Assembly: GCA_020692215.1 (NCBI GenBank)
Contig: JAIMKW010000003.1
Span: 1-64,000 of the forward strand
Reading direction: 5' to 3'
Length of the DNA stretch: 64,000 nucleotides
Source: Sandarakinorhabdus sp.
Lineage (GTDB): Bacteria > Pseudomonadota > Alphaproteobacteria > Sphingomonadales > Sphingomonadaceae
The notes below the pieces were generated by a model that had not been told where the DNA came from, did no database searches, and saw only the letters and a list, made by a program, of their open reading frames with translations. The translations under genes and the position numbers were made by a program. Positions 8,512-17,066 of this stretch are shown here, piece by piece; positions within the stretch are counted from its first letter, which is position 1; each line of letters starts with the position of its first letter.

Positions 8512-9482
8512 TCGGTCGGGTTCCCTTGTGGGTTACGCTGGCACCCCTCGTGCTTGGCGTTCTGATATGGTGGCTGGTGTGGCGCGGCTATGCGGCGGAT
8601 TTCGAGGCCGAAGTGGCAAAAGCCCTGCCATCCGGCACCGAGGTATCCGCGACCGGCTTTCCCTATCGGCTGGAAACCCGGATACCCGGTGTCGATGTCT
8701 CCCACAGCGATGATGCGCTGCGCGCCCGGCTGCGCGCCGGCGAGATCGCGGTGAACCGGGTGCCCTGGCAGAAGGACAGGCAGGTTCTGAACCTGAAGTC
8801 GTCTGTGGCCGAACTGGCGCTTGCGCCGCTCGCCGGGGCAACGGTGCGGGTGGAAGCGCACGAAGCGCAGGCGTCGCTTCGGCTCGATGGCAAGCGGATC
8901 GCAAGGGCGTCGGTGGTGTGGCAGGCGCCTGCCATTGCCACCGGGCTGTTCGCAGCGCCCATGAAGGCAGCCCGTTTCGAAGCGCATCTGCGCGAAACGC
9001 CTTCGGACAATGGCAGCAGCGAACCGCGCAACCCGCGCCTGCCCACCCAGGCCCAGCTGGTGCTTTCGGGCACTGACGTGCGCTTTGGCAGCGGCGATCC
9101 GCTTGCCCTTGCGCTCGATTCGGACCTTACGGCAGGCGCGCCGCTTTCAGCGCTTGCGCAATGGGCCGTGGGCGGAACCGTTGAACTGCGCAGCCTCACG
9201 CTGGCTGACGGCACCGGCGAAGTGGCCCGCGTGGCGGCGACCATGGTGCCTACCGGAACTGGCGCGCTGCGGATTGCCGGGACGGTGGAAACGGTCTGCC
9301 CCGCCAATGTGCGCGCGGCGATGGCGGGCCTTCCCGCTGTTTCCGAAAAGCGGGTCAGGAAGGCTGAAGTGATCGCTTTTTCGGGAACCTTGCCGGGCGG
9401 TGTTGCAGCCGAAGCCCGCAACCCGGCCTTGCCGCCGGCGCCGGTTCGCGGCCAGGAACCCGCCTGCCCCAAGTTTCGCTGA
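8508..9482 (+). CDS. DUF2125 family protein
   Basis: A 324-residue protein with an N-terminal membrane anchor (VTLAPLVLGVLIWWLVW) and a long beta-rich extracytoplasmic domain. The pattern GTEVSATGFPYRLE, followed by comparison of LRAGEIAVNRVPW, is typical of the alphaproteobacterial DUF2125 family, whose function is unknown. Last gene of the YdcF-plsC operon, overlapping plsC by four bases; the SRP RNA promoter starts eight bases after its stop. Confidence 0.82.
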   Translation: MIGRVPLWVTLAPLVLGVLIWWLVWRGYAADFEAEVAKALPSGTEVSATGFPYRLETRIPGVDVSHSDDALRARLRAGEIAVNRVPWQKDRQVLNLKSSVAELALAPLAGATVRVEAHEAQASLRLDGKRIARASVVWQAPAIATGLFAAPMKAARFEAHLRETPSDNGSSEPRNPRLPTQAQLVLSGTDVRFGSGDPLALALDSDLTAGAPLSALAQWAVGGTVELRSLTLADGTGEVARVAATMVPTGTGALRIAGTVETVCPANVRAAMAGLPAVSEKRVRKAEVIAFSGTLPGGVAAEARNPALPPAPVRGQEPACPKFR

Positions 9483-9489
9483 GCACGGC

Positions 9490-9518
9490 TTGCACTCCCG
9501 CGTGGCTGTCGCCATATG
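9490..9518 (+). promoter_or_regulatory. sigma-70 type promoter of the SRP RNA gene
   Basis: TTGCAC (9490-9495) and CATATG (9513-9518) are separated by exactly 17 bp, and the first base of the RNA stem (9525) lies seven bases after the -10 box. The fit to the RNA 5' end supports it. Confidence 0.7.
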
Positions 9519-9524
9519 CGCCGC

Positions 9525-9614
9525 GGGAACCGGGGTGGACGAGCCTCTCGCCAACCCGGTCAGGTCCGGAAGGAAGCAGCCGTAACGAATTCGGTTCGGG
9601 TCGCCTCGGTTCCC
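9525..9614 (+). ncRNA. ffs: signal recognition particle RNA (4.5S type)
   Basis: The highly conserved apical region GGTCAGGTCCGGAAGGAAGC, with the GGAA tetraloop and the symmetric and asymmetric loops that bind Ffh, is at about 9558-9577. The 5' end GGGAACCG (9525-9532) pairs perfectly with CGGTTCCC (9607-9614), giving a 90-nt hairpin of the short bacterial type. A TTTTT run at 9618-9622 ends transcription. Position directly before dnaX is common in bacteria. The RNA joins Ffh in targeting membrane proteins to FtsY. Confidence 0.95.
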
Positions 9615-9629
9615 ACGTTTTTGGTTTGG

Positions 9630-9801
9630 CCCTGCGGGCGCGGGCATCCGCCCGCTTGCTTCCTCCGCTGAAGCTCCGGGCGGCCGGTCGGCCTTGCGGC
9701 CTGACGGCCGGGGTGTCCCCAATCGGCCGAAGGCCGCAAGCGCGACCGGCCGCCCGAGCCAATGCGAGGCAGCAAGCGGGCGGATGCCCGCGCCCGCAGG
9801 G
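9630..9801. repeat. 172-nt near-palindrome (long inverted repeat)
   Basis: Outer arms of 31 bp are perfect complements (9630-9660 with 9771-9801). Further inside, 14 bp pair perfectly (9677-9690 with 9743-9756) and 9 bp (9693-9701 with 9732-9740), around a small apical loop near 9711-9723. The whole could form one long cruciform or RNA hairpin. It fills the gap between the SRP RNA terminator and dnaX. There are no coding features or target-site duplications that I can see. Confidence 0.9.
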
Positions 9802-9876
9802 TCAGAGACGCCCGCCCAGCACGGTCAGCCAAGTTCACCCCTTGATAAACAGCCCTTCAAAGGCCAATCCACACCC

Positions 9877-11547
9877 ATGAGTCTTTTTCCCGAGGATGCC
9901 CCCTATCGGGTGCTGGCGCGCAAATATCGGCCGGCGGCCTTTGATGCGCTGATCGGGCAGGATGCCGTTGTCACCACGCTGGCCAATGCAATTGCCAGGA
10001 ACCGGCTGGCGCAGGCCTGGTTGCTCACCGGTGTTCGCGGTGTGGGGAAAACCTCGACAGCGCGGATCATTGCAAAGGCGCTGAACTGTATCGGGCCCGA
10101 CGGGCAGGGCGGGCCGACGATATCGCCCTGCGGTGTCTGCGCGAATTGCGAGGCGATCGCTGCCGGGCAGCATATCGATGTGATCGAAATGGATGCTGCC
10201 TCCAACACCGGCGTCGACAATATCCGCGAGATCATCGAGGCCGTGCGCTATGCTTCGGTGTCGGCGCGCTACAAGGTCTATATCGTCGATGAAGTGCACA
10301 TGCTTTCCAAGGGCGCGTTCAACGCGCTGTTGAAAACGCTGGAAGAGCCGCCACCGCATGTGAAGTTCATCTTTGCGACAACGGAAGTCGGCAAGGTGCC
10401 GGCAACCATCCTTTCGCGCTGCCAGCGGTTCGATCTGAAGCGGGTGTCGGCCGAGCTTCTGGCCGAGCATTTCCGCAAGGTGAGCGAAGCAGAAGGCGCC
10501 GCCGCCGAGCCCGAAGCGCTGACGCTGATTGCTCGCGCAGCCGAAGGCAGCGTGCGCGACGGGCTTTCCATCCTGGACCAGGCGATTGCGCAGGCCGGCG
10601 CCGGCACGGTGACGGCCGATGCCGTGCGGGACATGCTGGGCCTTGCCGATCGGGGCCGGGTGTCGGGGTTGCTGGGCGCGATTCTTCAGGCCGATGCATC
10701 CGCCGCGCTTGCCGCGCTCGATTCCGCGCACGGAGCGGGGGTAGAGCCACAGGCGCTGCTGGCCGGGCTGCTGGACATGGTGCACGGCATTTCGCGGGCC
10801 AGGCTTTCGGGCGTTGCCGACCCTGCCCTTGCCGAAGCCGACAGGGCCGCCGTGATGGGCTGGGCCGGGCAGCTTGGCTTTTCCGCGCTGCACCGGCTGT
10901 GGCAATTGTTGCTGAAGGGCCATGCCGATGTGGGGCAGGCGCCGGTGCCGCAGCAGGCCGCCGAAATGGCCGTGCTGCGCGCGGTGCATGCTGCGGGCCT
11001 TCCCGATCCGGAAAAGCTGGCCCGGCTGATCGCCGATGCTGGCCTGCCTCAGGGCGGTGGTGCTTCGACCGGATCGGCGGTACCCGCCCGCCCGACAGCG
11101 CCGGTGGCGCAAACCCTTCCGCAGCCGGCAGCAGCGCTGGCTCTGGCTGTCCCGGCTGACGCCGCAGGCCTGGTGAGCTTGTTCGAGGACCGGCGCGAGG
11201 CGATGCTGGCAAAGCATCTGCACGATGATGTGGCTGTGGCCGAAGTGAAGCCCGGCCTGTTGCGGCTTGCGCCGGTGGGGCCGGTTCCCCCCGGCTTTGC
11301 CGCCGATGTTCGCCGCGCGCTGGAAAGCTGGACAGGGCAGGGCTGGACCGTAAGCCTGGATGTGAACCCCGACGGACTGGAAAGCCTGCGCCAGGCGGCA
11401 GATCGCGTTCGGCTCGATGCCCATGCGCAAGCGCTGGCAGACCCGATGGTGCAGGCGCTGATGGCGGAATTTTCCGATGCCGAAGTGGTGGAACCGGCCC
11501 CGCCGCGCCCTTCGGTCATCCCACCCTTGAGGAGTGCAACAGCATGA
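9877..11547 (+). CDS. dnaX: DNA polymerase III subunit gamma/tau
   Basis: A 556-residue clamp-loader ATPase. Walker A GVRGVGKTS (52-60), the zinc module with four cysteines (71, 85, 88, 91), the DEVHMLS Walker B region and the SRC sensor 1 (SRCQRFDLKR) are present, followed by the collar domain and a C-terminal tau-specific region. The frame stays open 61 codons further upstream, but that part runs into the palindrome; the ATG at 9877 begins MSLFPEDAPYRVLARKYRP, the normal N-terminus. I see no obvious programmed-frameshift slippery run. It overlaps the next gene by four bases. Confidence 0.95.
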   Translation: MSLFPEDAPYRVLARKYRPAAFDALIGQDAVVTTLANAIARNRLAQAWLLTGVRGVGKTSTARIIAKALNCIGPDGQGGPTISPCGVCANCEAIAAGQHIDVIEMDAASNTGVDNIREIIEAVRYASVSARYKVYIVDEVHMLSKGAFNALLKTLEEPPPHVKFIFATTEVGKVPATILSRCQRFDLKRVSAELLAEHFRKVSEAEGAAAEPEALTLIARAAEGSVRDGLSILDQAIAQAGAGTVTADAVRDMLGLADRGRVSGLLGAILQADASAALAALDSAHGAGVEPQALLAGLLDMVHGISRARLSGVADPALAEADRAAVMGWAGQLGFSALHRLWQLLLKGHADVGQAPVPQQAAEMAVLRAVHAAGLPDPEKLARLIADAGLPQGGGASTGSAVPARPTAPVAQTLPQPAAALALAVPADAAGLVSLFEDRREAMLAKHLHDDVAVAEVKPGLLRLAPVGPVPPGFAADVRRALESWTGQGWTVSLDVNPDGLESLRQAADRVRLDAHAQALADPMVQALMAEFSDAEVVEPAPPRPSVIPPLRSATA

Positions 11548-11861
11548 AAAGCCTGGACGATATCATCAAGATGGCCAGCAATGTGCAGGCCGAACTGGCA
11601 AAAGCGCAAGAAGGGCTGGACAAGCTGGAGGTGGAGGGCCTTTCCGGCGGCGGACTGGTGAAGGTGACGGCGAGTGCCAAGGGCCGGATCATCCGGCTGG
11701 ATATCGACCCGTCGCTGCTGACGCCCGATTCGAAGGAGATGACCGAGGATCTGATCGTGGCCGCGCTGAACGATGCGCGCGGCCGGGCAGACCAGGTTGC
11801 CAACGCCGAGATGCAGAAGATGACAGCCGGCCTGCCGATGCCGCCGGGTTTCAAGCTGTAA
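11544..11861 (+). CDS. YbaB/EbfC-family nucleoid-associated protein
   Basis: A 105-residue protein with MKSLDDIIKMASNVQAELAKAQ at the start, the VTASAKGRIIRLDIDP beta segment and the methionine/proline-rich end LPMPPGFKL typical of the family. Members form tweezer-like dimers that bind DNA. It follows dnaX with an ATGA overlap and has GAGGAG upstream, the classic dnaX-ybaB arrangement; recR, often third, is not here. Confidence 0.92.
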   Translation: MKSLDDIIKMASNVQAELAKAQEGLDKLEVEGLSGGGLVKVTASAKGRIIRLDIDPSLLTPDSKEMTEDLIVAALNDARGRADQVANAEMQKMTAGLPMPPGFKL

Positions 11862-11940
11862 GGCGGCACAACGCCGCCTGTTTTCAAGCTGTAGGCGGCA
11901 AAAGGCCGCCGGGGCCGCCGGATTTCAGCCGTTAGCCGGT
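11849..11940 (+). repeat. tandem duplication of the YbaB-family gene 3' end and terminator
   Basis: TTTCAAGCTGTA plus a GGCGGC hairpin occurs at 11849-11879 and again at 11882-11910; a third, decayed copy (GCCGCCGGATTTCAGCCGTTAG) runs to about 11935. The first copy includes the gene's last codons and stop. Confidence 0.75.
11861..11884 (+). terminator. intrinsic terminator after the YbaB-family gene
   Basis: Stem AGGCGGC / GCCGCCT (11861-11867, 11873-11879) with an ACAAC loop, followed by GTTTT. A second GGCGGC-AAAAG-GCCGCC stem lies at 11894-11910 and may back it up, and could also serve recN from the other side. Confidence 0.75.
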
Positions 11941-11941
11941 T

Positions 11942-13591
11942 TCAACCGGACGCTGAAAGCAGCTTTTCGGCCTGTGCGCGGGCTTCGGCGGTGATGTCTG
12001 CGCCCGACAGCATCCGCGCGATTTCGGTGGTTCGCGCGGCCCTGTCCAGCACTTCGATGTCGGTTACGCCGCTGGCCTTGCTGATCCGCAAATGCCCCGC
12101 GCCGGCGGCTGCCACCTGCGGGCTGTGCGTGACGACCAGCACCTGCGCGCCTTGCGCCACCTTGGCCAGACGCGCGCCTATGGCGCTGGCGGTTGCGCCA
12201 CCCACGCCGCGGTCGATTTCGTCGAAGATCAATGTGCCTGCCGTGCCGCTGCTGGCGAGCGCGACCTTTAGCGCCAGCACGAAGCGGCTCATTTCGCCGC
12301 CCGATGCAATCCGCGTGAGGGCGCCGAAATCGGTTCCGGCGTTGGTCGCGACTTCGAAGCGCACCTGATCGCGCCCCGTCTCGCCCAAAGCGGTTTCGGT
12401 GATGGCGGTGCGAAAGCGGGCCGCTTCCAGTTTCAGCGCGGGAAGTTCGGCATTCACCGCCGCATCGAGCCGGACGGCGGCGGCCTTGCGCGCCTTTGAA
12501 AGGGTGGCCGCCATGGCCTGCGCCGCTGCAAGCGCCTCGGCCTCTGCCACCTTCAGCGCGCCGATCCCGTGGACTGCGCTGTCGAGCGCTGCCAGCCGGT
12601 CTGCAAGATCGCCGGCGAGCGCGGGCAGGGCCTCCACCTCCACACGATGTTTGCGCGCCATTGCCCGCAGCGCGAACAGACGGGATTCAGCCTCTTCCAG
12701 CGCGGCGGGAGAGACGAGAAAGCGTGCGCGCACGCTGGCGAGGTTGGCCTCGACGGTATCGCCTTCCACCAGCGCCCTATCCAGTGCATCCAGCGCCGAT
12801 TGCAGGGCGTCGTCGGCATCGGCCACCCGTTCCAGCCGCCGCGCCGCCTGCCGCAGCTGGCTGAGCGCCCCTTCGGCGGATGATACCAACGTATCGATGG
12901 TATCCAGGCTCTCGGCAAGCCGTGCGCCTTTCTGCATGTTGGCACGTGTTTGGGCGAGGTCAGCCTCTTCGCCGGGCTGCGGGTTCAGCGCGGCAAGTTC
13001 GGCGGCGGCATGGTCCAGCCACTCCCGATCGCGGGCATCCGATTGCGCCCGGGCTTCGGCCGATTCGCGGGCTTCGGCCGCAGCGCGCCAGCGGGCAAAG
13101 GCGGCGGTAGCATCCGCCACCAGCGGGGCATGGCCGGCGAAGCTGTCCAGCAAGGCCATGTGCCCGCGCGGGTTCAGCAGCCCGCGTTCATCGTGCTGGC
13201 CGTGCACTTCCACCAGCAGGCCGCCCAGCTGCCGCAGCAGCCCGGCCGACACCGGCTGATCGTTCACGAAGGCGCGGCTGCCGCCATCGGCCTTCAGCGT
13301 GCGCCGCAGAACGATGACGCCGGGCTCGTCGGGCGGCAGATCATTCTGTTCCAGAAGCGCGATGGCGGGATGGCTGCCATCGACCCGGAATTGGGCGATT
13401 GTGCTGGCCTGTGCCGCGCCCTTGCGCACCATGGCGGCATCGGCGCGTTCGCCCAGCGCAAGCCCCAGGCCATCGAGCAGAATGGATTTGCCGGCGCCGG
13501 TTTCGCCGGTCAGCACCGTCAGCCCGGCAGACAGGTCGAGCGCAACGCGCTCTATCAGGACGAGGTCGCGGATCGAAAGCTGGACAAGCAA
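11942..13591 (-). CDS. recN: DNA repair protein RecN
   Basis: A 549-residue SMC-like ATPase for double-strand break repair. Walker A GETGAGKS (29-36), a central coiled-coil region rich in Ala, Glu and Arg, then the ABC signature ASGGEMSRF and Walker B TLIFDEIDRGVGG with the H-loop THSPQVAA near the C-terminus. Start at 13591 gives the family's MLVQLSIRDLVLIE. It lies 24 bp downstream of bamD, the usual alphaproteobacterial pairing. Confidence 0.95.
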   Translation of the reverse strand: MLVQLSIRDLVLIERVALDLSAGLTVLTGETGAGKSILLDGLGLALGERADAAMVRKGAAQASTIAQFRVDGSHPAIALLEQNDLPPDEPGVIVLRRTLKADGGSRAFVNDQPVSAGLLRQLGGLLVEVHGQHDERGLLNPRGHMALLDSFAGHAPLVADATAAFARWRAAAEARESAEARAQSDARDREWLDHAAAELAALNPQPGEEADLAQTRANMQKGARLAESLDTIDTLVSSAEGALSQLRQAARRLERVADADDALQSALDALDRALVEGDTVEANLASVRARFLVSPAALEEAESRLFALRAMARKHRVEVEALPALAGDLADRLAALDSAVHGIGALKVAEAEALAAAQAMAATLSKARKAAAVRLDAAVNAELPALKLEAARFRTAITETALGETGRDQVRFEVATNAGTDFGALTRIASGGEMSRFVLALKVALASSGTAGTLIFDEIDRGVGGATASAIGARLAKVAQGAQVLVVTHSPQVAAAGAGHLRISKASGVTDIEVLDRAARTTEIARMLSGADITAEARAQAEKLLSASG

Positions 13592-13615
13592 GGGCCGGGC
13601 GTCAGCTGCGGGGGC

Positions 13616-14467
13616 TCAGCCGGCGCTTGCCGATAGTGTCTTGTCCGCCCCATGTTTGCGGACGAGCGCATAGGCCCGTTCATACCATTTGGAGCCGGGG
13701 AAGTTGGCCCCCAGCACGGCGGCGCTTTTCTTCGCTTCCTCGGGCAGGCCAAGCGCCAGATAGGATTCGGTCAGCCGGTACAGTGCTTCGGCCGTGTGGC
13801 TGGTGGTCTGATACTCGTCGATGACCTTCTTGTAGCGCGCGATGGAGGCGATCCACTGTCGGCTGTTGGCATAGAATCGGCCGATCTCCAGTTCCTTGCC
13901 GGCGAGCTGGTCGTTCACCAGATCGATCTTCAGGCGCGCATCGGCGGCATAGCGGCTTTCCGGATAGCGGCGGACCAGCTCCTGCAACGCCGCTTGGGCC
14001 TGCAGGGTGATCTTCTGGTCGCGCGCAACGTCGGCAATCTGCTCGTAGTAGCTCAGCGCGATGATGTAGTAGGCATAGGCGGCATCCTTGTTGCCCGGAT
14101 GCAGCGACAGGAAGCGCTGTCCGGCCTGGATGGCTTCGTTATACTGGCGCGAGGCATAATAGCTGAACGCCGACATCAGTTGCGCGCGGCGCGCCCAGAC
14201 GGAATAAGGGTGCTGCCGCTCCACCTCGTCGAACAGGATGGCGGCATTGCGATACTGGCCGCGGTCCAGCGTGTCCTTCGCGAAGGTGTACAGCGTCTCT
14301 ACATCGCGGGCGATATAGGCCTGGTCTGTCTTGCCCTTGTCGCGGTTGCGTGCGCATCCGGCGGTGAAGGCGAGCGACGCGATCAGCAGGGCCGAAGCAA
14401 GGACCCGTGTTGCGGGAATGGCGCGCGTCGATGCAAGGCGAACGGCCGGGAGATGGCTTGATGTCAT
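13616..14467 (-). CDS. bamD: outer-membrane assembly lipoprotein BamD
   Basis: A 283-residue lipoprotein. The lipobox is SLAFTAGC with Cys38 as the lipidated residue, then TPR-like repeats: LYTFAKDTLDRGQYRNAAILF, HPYSVWARRAQLMSAFSYY, YPESRYAADAR and a final TAEALYRLTESYLALGL. It anchors in the outer membrane and binds BamA, encoded at 40258. The ATG at 14467 was chosen because it places a normal signal peptide before the lipobox; the frame is open further upstream but is not signal-like. The ribosome-binding site is weak. Confidence 0.93.
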   Translation of the reverse strand: MTSSHLPAVRLASTRAIPATRVLASALLIASLAFTAGCARNRDKGKTDQAYIARDVETLYTFAKDTLDRGQYRNAAILFDEVERQHPYSVWARRAQLMSAFSYYASRQYNEAIQAGQRFLSLHPGNKDAAYAYYIIALSYYEQIADVARDQKITLQAQAALQELVRRYPESRYAADARLKIDLVNDQLAGKELEIGRFYANSRQWIASIARYKKVIDEYQTTSHTAEALYRLTESYLALGLPEEAKKSAAVLGANFPGSKWYERAYALVRKHGADKTLSASAG

Positions 14468-14478
14468 GGGCCCGGGTC

Positions 14479-15051
14479 TTACCGGTGGAAGCGCCACGCG
14501 ACAAGCGGAGTCCAGCACGCTTCGCCGTATCCGCCCACCCGCCACAGGAGAAGCCCCGGGCAGCGCCAGGGGCCTGTGGGCATTGAAGGGTTGATATCCG
14601 GCACCGCGGTCTTTGGTGCGCGGTGGCCCGCAAGCGTGATGTGCAGCCGTGGGGGCGCCAGATCGCCGGGCGACAGCAGGCCGTGCCATTGGTCTGCCAA
14701 TGCGCTTCGCAGTCTTTCGAGCGCCGGGCACTGCACCGGCAGCATCAGTGCGCCATTCTTTTGTTGTGCCGTGCCGATTGTGAAGGTGGGCGGATGCATC
14801 TGGCTTGCCAGCGCCCTTATGGCGCGCCCCAGTTCATCCGCCATCGATCCCGGCAGATGCCGGAACAGGCCCAGATGCGCCGGTGCCCTGGCTGCGCCTT
14901 CGGGGTAGAGCCGGCAGCGTTCGGCATCGGCTGTGGCCTGCACGGCCGGGGGAAGCGCTGCTGTGAGGATGAGCGCGCCCGCCTGCCCGCCCGCAGATGG
15001 CCGCACTTCGGGCAAAACCGGTGCCCAGCCCGCTGGCCAAAGCCCGGCCAT
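14479..15051 (-). CDS. 2'-5' RNA ligase-like (2H phosphoesterase superfamily) protein
   Basis: A 190-residue protein with the two-motif layout of the 2H superfamily: first H59-L-G-L in AHLGLFRHLPG, second H137-I-T-L in RLHITLAGH. The second motif is intact (HxT); in the first the usual Thr/Ser is Gly61. LigT and CPDase relatives act on 2'-5' or cyclic phosphates of RNA. With the changed motif, activity is doubtful. The ATG at 15051 is my choice; an ATG at 15120 would leave almost no room for the divergent ppiD promoter. It ends 11 bp before the bamD start codon. Confidence 0.65.
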   Translation of the reverse strand: MAGLWPAGWAPVLPEVRPSAGGQAGALILTAALPPAVQATADAERCRLYPEGAARAPAHLGLFRHLPGSMADELGRAIRALASQMHPPTFTIGTAQQKNGALMLPVQCPALERLRSALADQWHGLLSPGDLAPPRLHITLAGHRAPKTAVPDINPSMPTGPWRCPGLLLWRVGGYGEACWTPLVAWRFHR

Positions 15052-15131
15052 GCCGCTAACAGGCGCTCTCAATTCTGGCTTTGCGCGCGCTGGCGGTATC
15101 GCCCTCGCTTCGCGCCACATGAAGGATGAGC

Positions 15132-17066
15132 ATGCTCAAGACCCTGCGCAATTCGGTATCCTCCTGGGTTGGTATCGGAATTCTTGTTGTGGCCCTTGGT
15201 GCCCTTGTCTTCACCCTGTTCCAGCCCAGCGGGCCGGGGGGAACGCCAACCGGCACCGGCCCGATCCTTGCCACAGTGGGCGATGCCAGCATTTCCGAAA
15301 GCGAATATGTGCGCATGATCGACCGCGCCGTGACGCGCGAGCGCGAGCGCACACCGAAGATCACCAACCCCGATTTCATCGGCGCGGGCGGCGGCACCAT
15401 GGTGTTCGACCAGATGATCGCAGGCAAGGCGATCAGCCAGTTCGGTGCGGCAAACGGCATGGTCATCTCCAAGAGGATGATCGACGGCGAGATCGCCAGC
15501 ATCCCGGCCCTGCAGGTTAATGGCAAGTTCGATGATGCCACCTTCCGCCGGTTGCTGGCGGATCAGCGGATCAGCGAAGCCGAGCTGCGCGACGGCATCG
15601 AAAGCGATCTGAAGCGCCGCCAGCTGCTGCAGCCGGTGGCGCTTGGCGCCACCGTGCCGCGCGGCATGGCCGAGCCCTTTGCCGCCCTGCTGCTGGAAGT
15701 TCGGCGCGGGGTGATCCTGCCGGTTCCATCGGCCGCCATGCCCGATCCGGGCAAGCCGACCGACGCCCAGCTGCAGGCCTTTCATGCCGGGAACAAGGCT
15801 GCCTACACGCTGCCCGAGCGCCGGTCGTTCCGCTATGCCGAGATCGATACCTTTGCGCTTGCCGAAAAGGCGCGGCCCACCGCGGCCGAGGTGCGCAAGG
15901 CCTATGACGACAATCCTGCCGACTATGGCGGCGTGGAAACCCGTGCCGTCAACCAGATCGTGCTGCGCGATGAAGCGGCCGCCAAAGCCTTTGTAGCTGC
16001 GGTTCGCGGCGGCACCGGCTTTGCCGAGGCGGCCAAGGCGCAGGGCTTTTCAGCAGAAGACATTGCGCTGGGCTTGCAGACCCGCGACGGGCTGGCCGAC
16101 GCGGTGAACGACGCCCTTGCAACCACGGCCTTTGGCCTGCAGCCCGGCGCCGTGGGCGACCCGGTGCAGAGCGACCTTGGCTTTCATGTTGTCGAAGTGA
16201 CCCGGATCATTCCGCCCGCCGCGCGGCCGTTCGCTACCGTGAGCGCCGAGATCGAAAAGCGCATGATGGATGAAAAGCTGGCAGACCTGCTGGCCGATAC
16301 GGTTGCCCAGGCCGAGGACAAGCTGGCCGCTGGCGAATCGCTTGCCGATGTTGCCAAGGGGCTTGGAATTGCCGTGCAGACATCGCCCGCGCTGACGGCG
16401 GACGGCAGGCTGTTCGGGGACGATTTCACGTCGGAGCGGATCGAGCAGCCGCTGCTGCCGATGGTGTTCGCGGCCGACCCGGCCGATGGGCCGCAGGTGG
16501 TGGAGGTGTCTGCCAATCGCTTTGCGCTGCTGGAGCTGGGCGACGTGACAGCGCCGCTGCTGGTGCCGCTGGACAAGATCCGTGCCGATGTGGAGGCTGC
16601 CTGGAAGATCAAGAGCCTTTCGGATGCCGCCAAACAGGCAGCCGACGAGATCGCTGCTGCCGCCAGCAAGGGCCAGACGCTGGCGCAGGCCGTTGGCAGC
16701 CGCCGGCTTCCGCCCGCGCAGGAGCTTTCTGTCCGTCGCCTTGAGCTGACCCAGATGGCCCAGCAGGGCCAGCAGGTGCCGCCGCCTGTCATCATGCTGC
16801 TGAACACGCCGCAGGGGCAGGCACGGGTGATTCCGGCGCCTGGCGGGCAGGGCTGGTTTGTCGTGAAGGTGAATGCCGTGCAGCCCGGCAACCTTGCCGA
16901 GGCCCCGCAGCTGATCGACGCCGTGCGCCAGAGCCTGCTGCGCGAAGCGGGCGACGAGATGGTGGAAACTTTCGTGCGCGCCATCGAGCGCGATGCGGGT
17001 GTGGTGAAGAAGCCCGAGGCCCTGAAAGCGGTGAACCGGCGCCTGACCGGCGCCATCGTGGAATAG
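15132..17066 (+). CDS. ppiD: PpiD-like periplasmic folding chaperone / peptidylprolyl isomerase
   Basis: A 644-residue membrane-anchored protein: one N-terminal membrane segment (about residues 12-30, VGIGILVVALGALVFTLF), a SurA_N-type region (LATVGDASISESEYVRMIDRAV), a parvulin/PpiC domain in the middle (NQIVLRDEAAAKAFVAAVRGG to SDLGFHVVEVT) and a long C-terminal part. It helps fold proteins leaving the Sec channel. Of two nearby ATGs, 15132 has GAAGGA at the right distance and 15126 does not. TrpE follows with a one-base overlap. Confidence 0.88.
   Translation: MLKTLRNSVSSWVGIGILVVALGALVFTLFQPSGPGGTPTGTGPILATVGDASISESEYVRMIDRAVTRERERTPKITNPDFIGAGGGTMVFDQMIAGKAISQFGAANGMVISKRMIDGEIASIPALQVNGKFDDATFRRLLADQRISEAELRDGIESDLKRRQLLQPVALGATVPRGMAEPFAALLLEVRRGVILPVPSAAMPDPGKPTDAQLQAFHAGNKAAYTLPERRSFRYAEIDTFALAEKARPTAAEVRKAYDDNPADYGGVETRAVNQIVLRDEAAAKAFVAAVRGGTGFAEAAKAQGFSAEDIALGLQTRDGLADAVNDALATTAFGLQPGAVGDPVQSDLGFHVVEVTRIIPPAARPFATVSAEIEKRMMDEKLADLLADTVAQAEDKLAAGESLADVAKGLGIAVQTSPALTADGRLFGDDFTSERIEQPLLPMVFAADPADGPQVVEVSANRFALLELGDVTAPLLVPLDKIRADVEAAWKIKSLSDAAKQAADEIAAAASKGQTLAQAVGSRRLPPAQELSVRRLELTQMAQQGQQVPPPVIMLLNTPQGQARVIPAPGGQGWFVVKVNAVQPGNLAEAPQLIDAVRQSLLREAGDEMVETFVRAIERDAGVVKKPEALKAVNRRLTGAIVE

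Noticed and set aside
9694..9876. An N-terminal extension of DnaX
   Set aside because: The 61 extra codons come from the palindrome and show no similarity to DnaX; the normal N-terminus starts at 9877.
12934..12952. A second parS-like site (TGTTGGCACGTGTTTG) inside recN
   Set aside because: It has CACGTG, but the flanks do not fit TGTTNCACGTGNAACA and are not palindromic.
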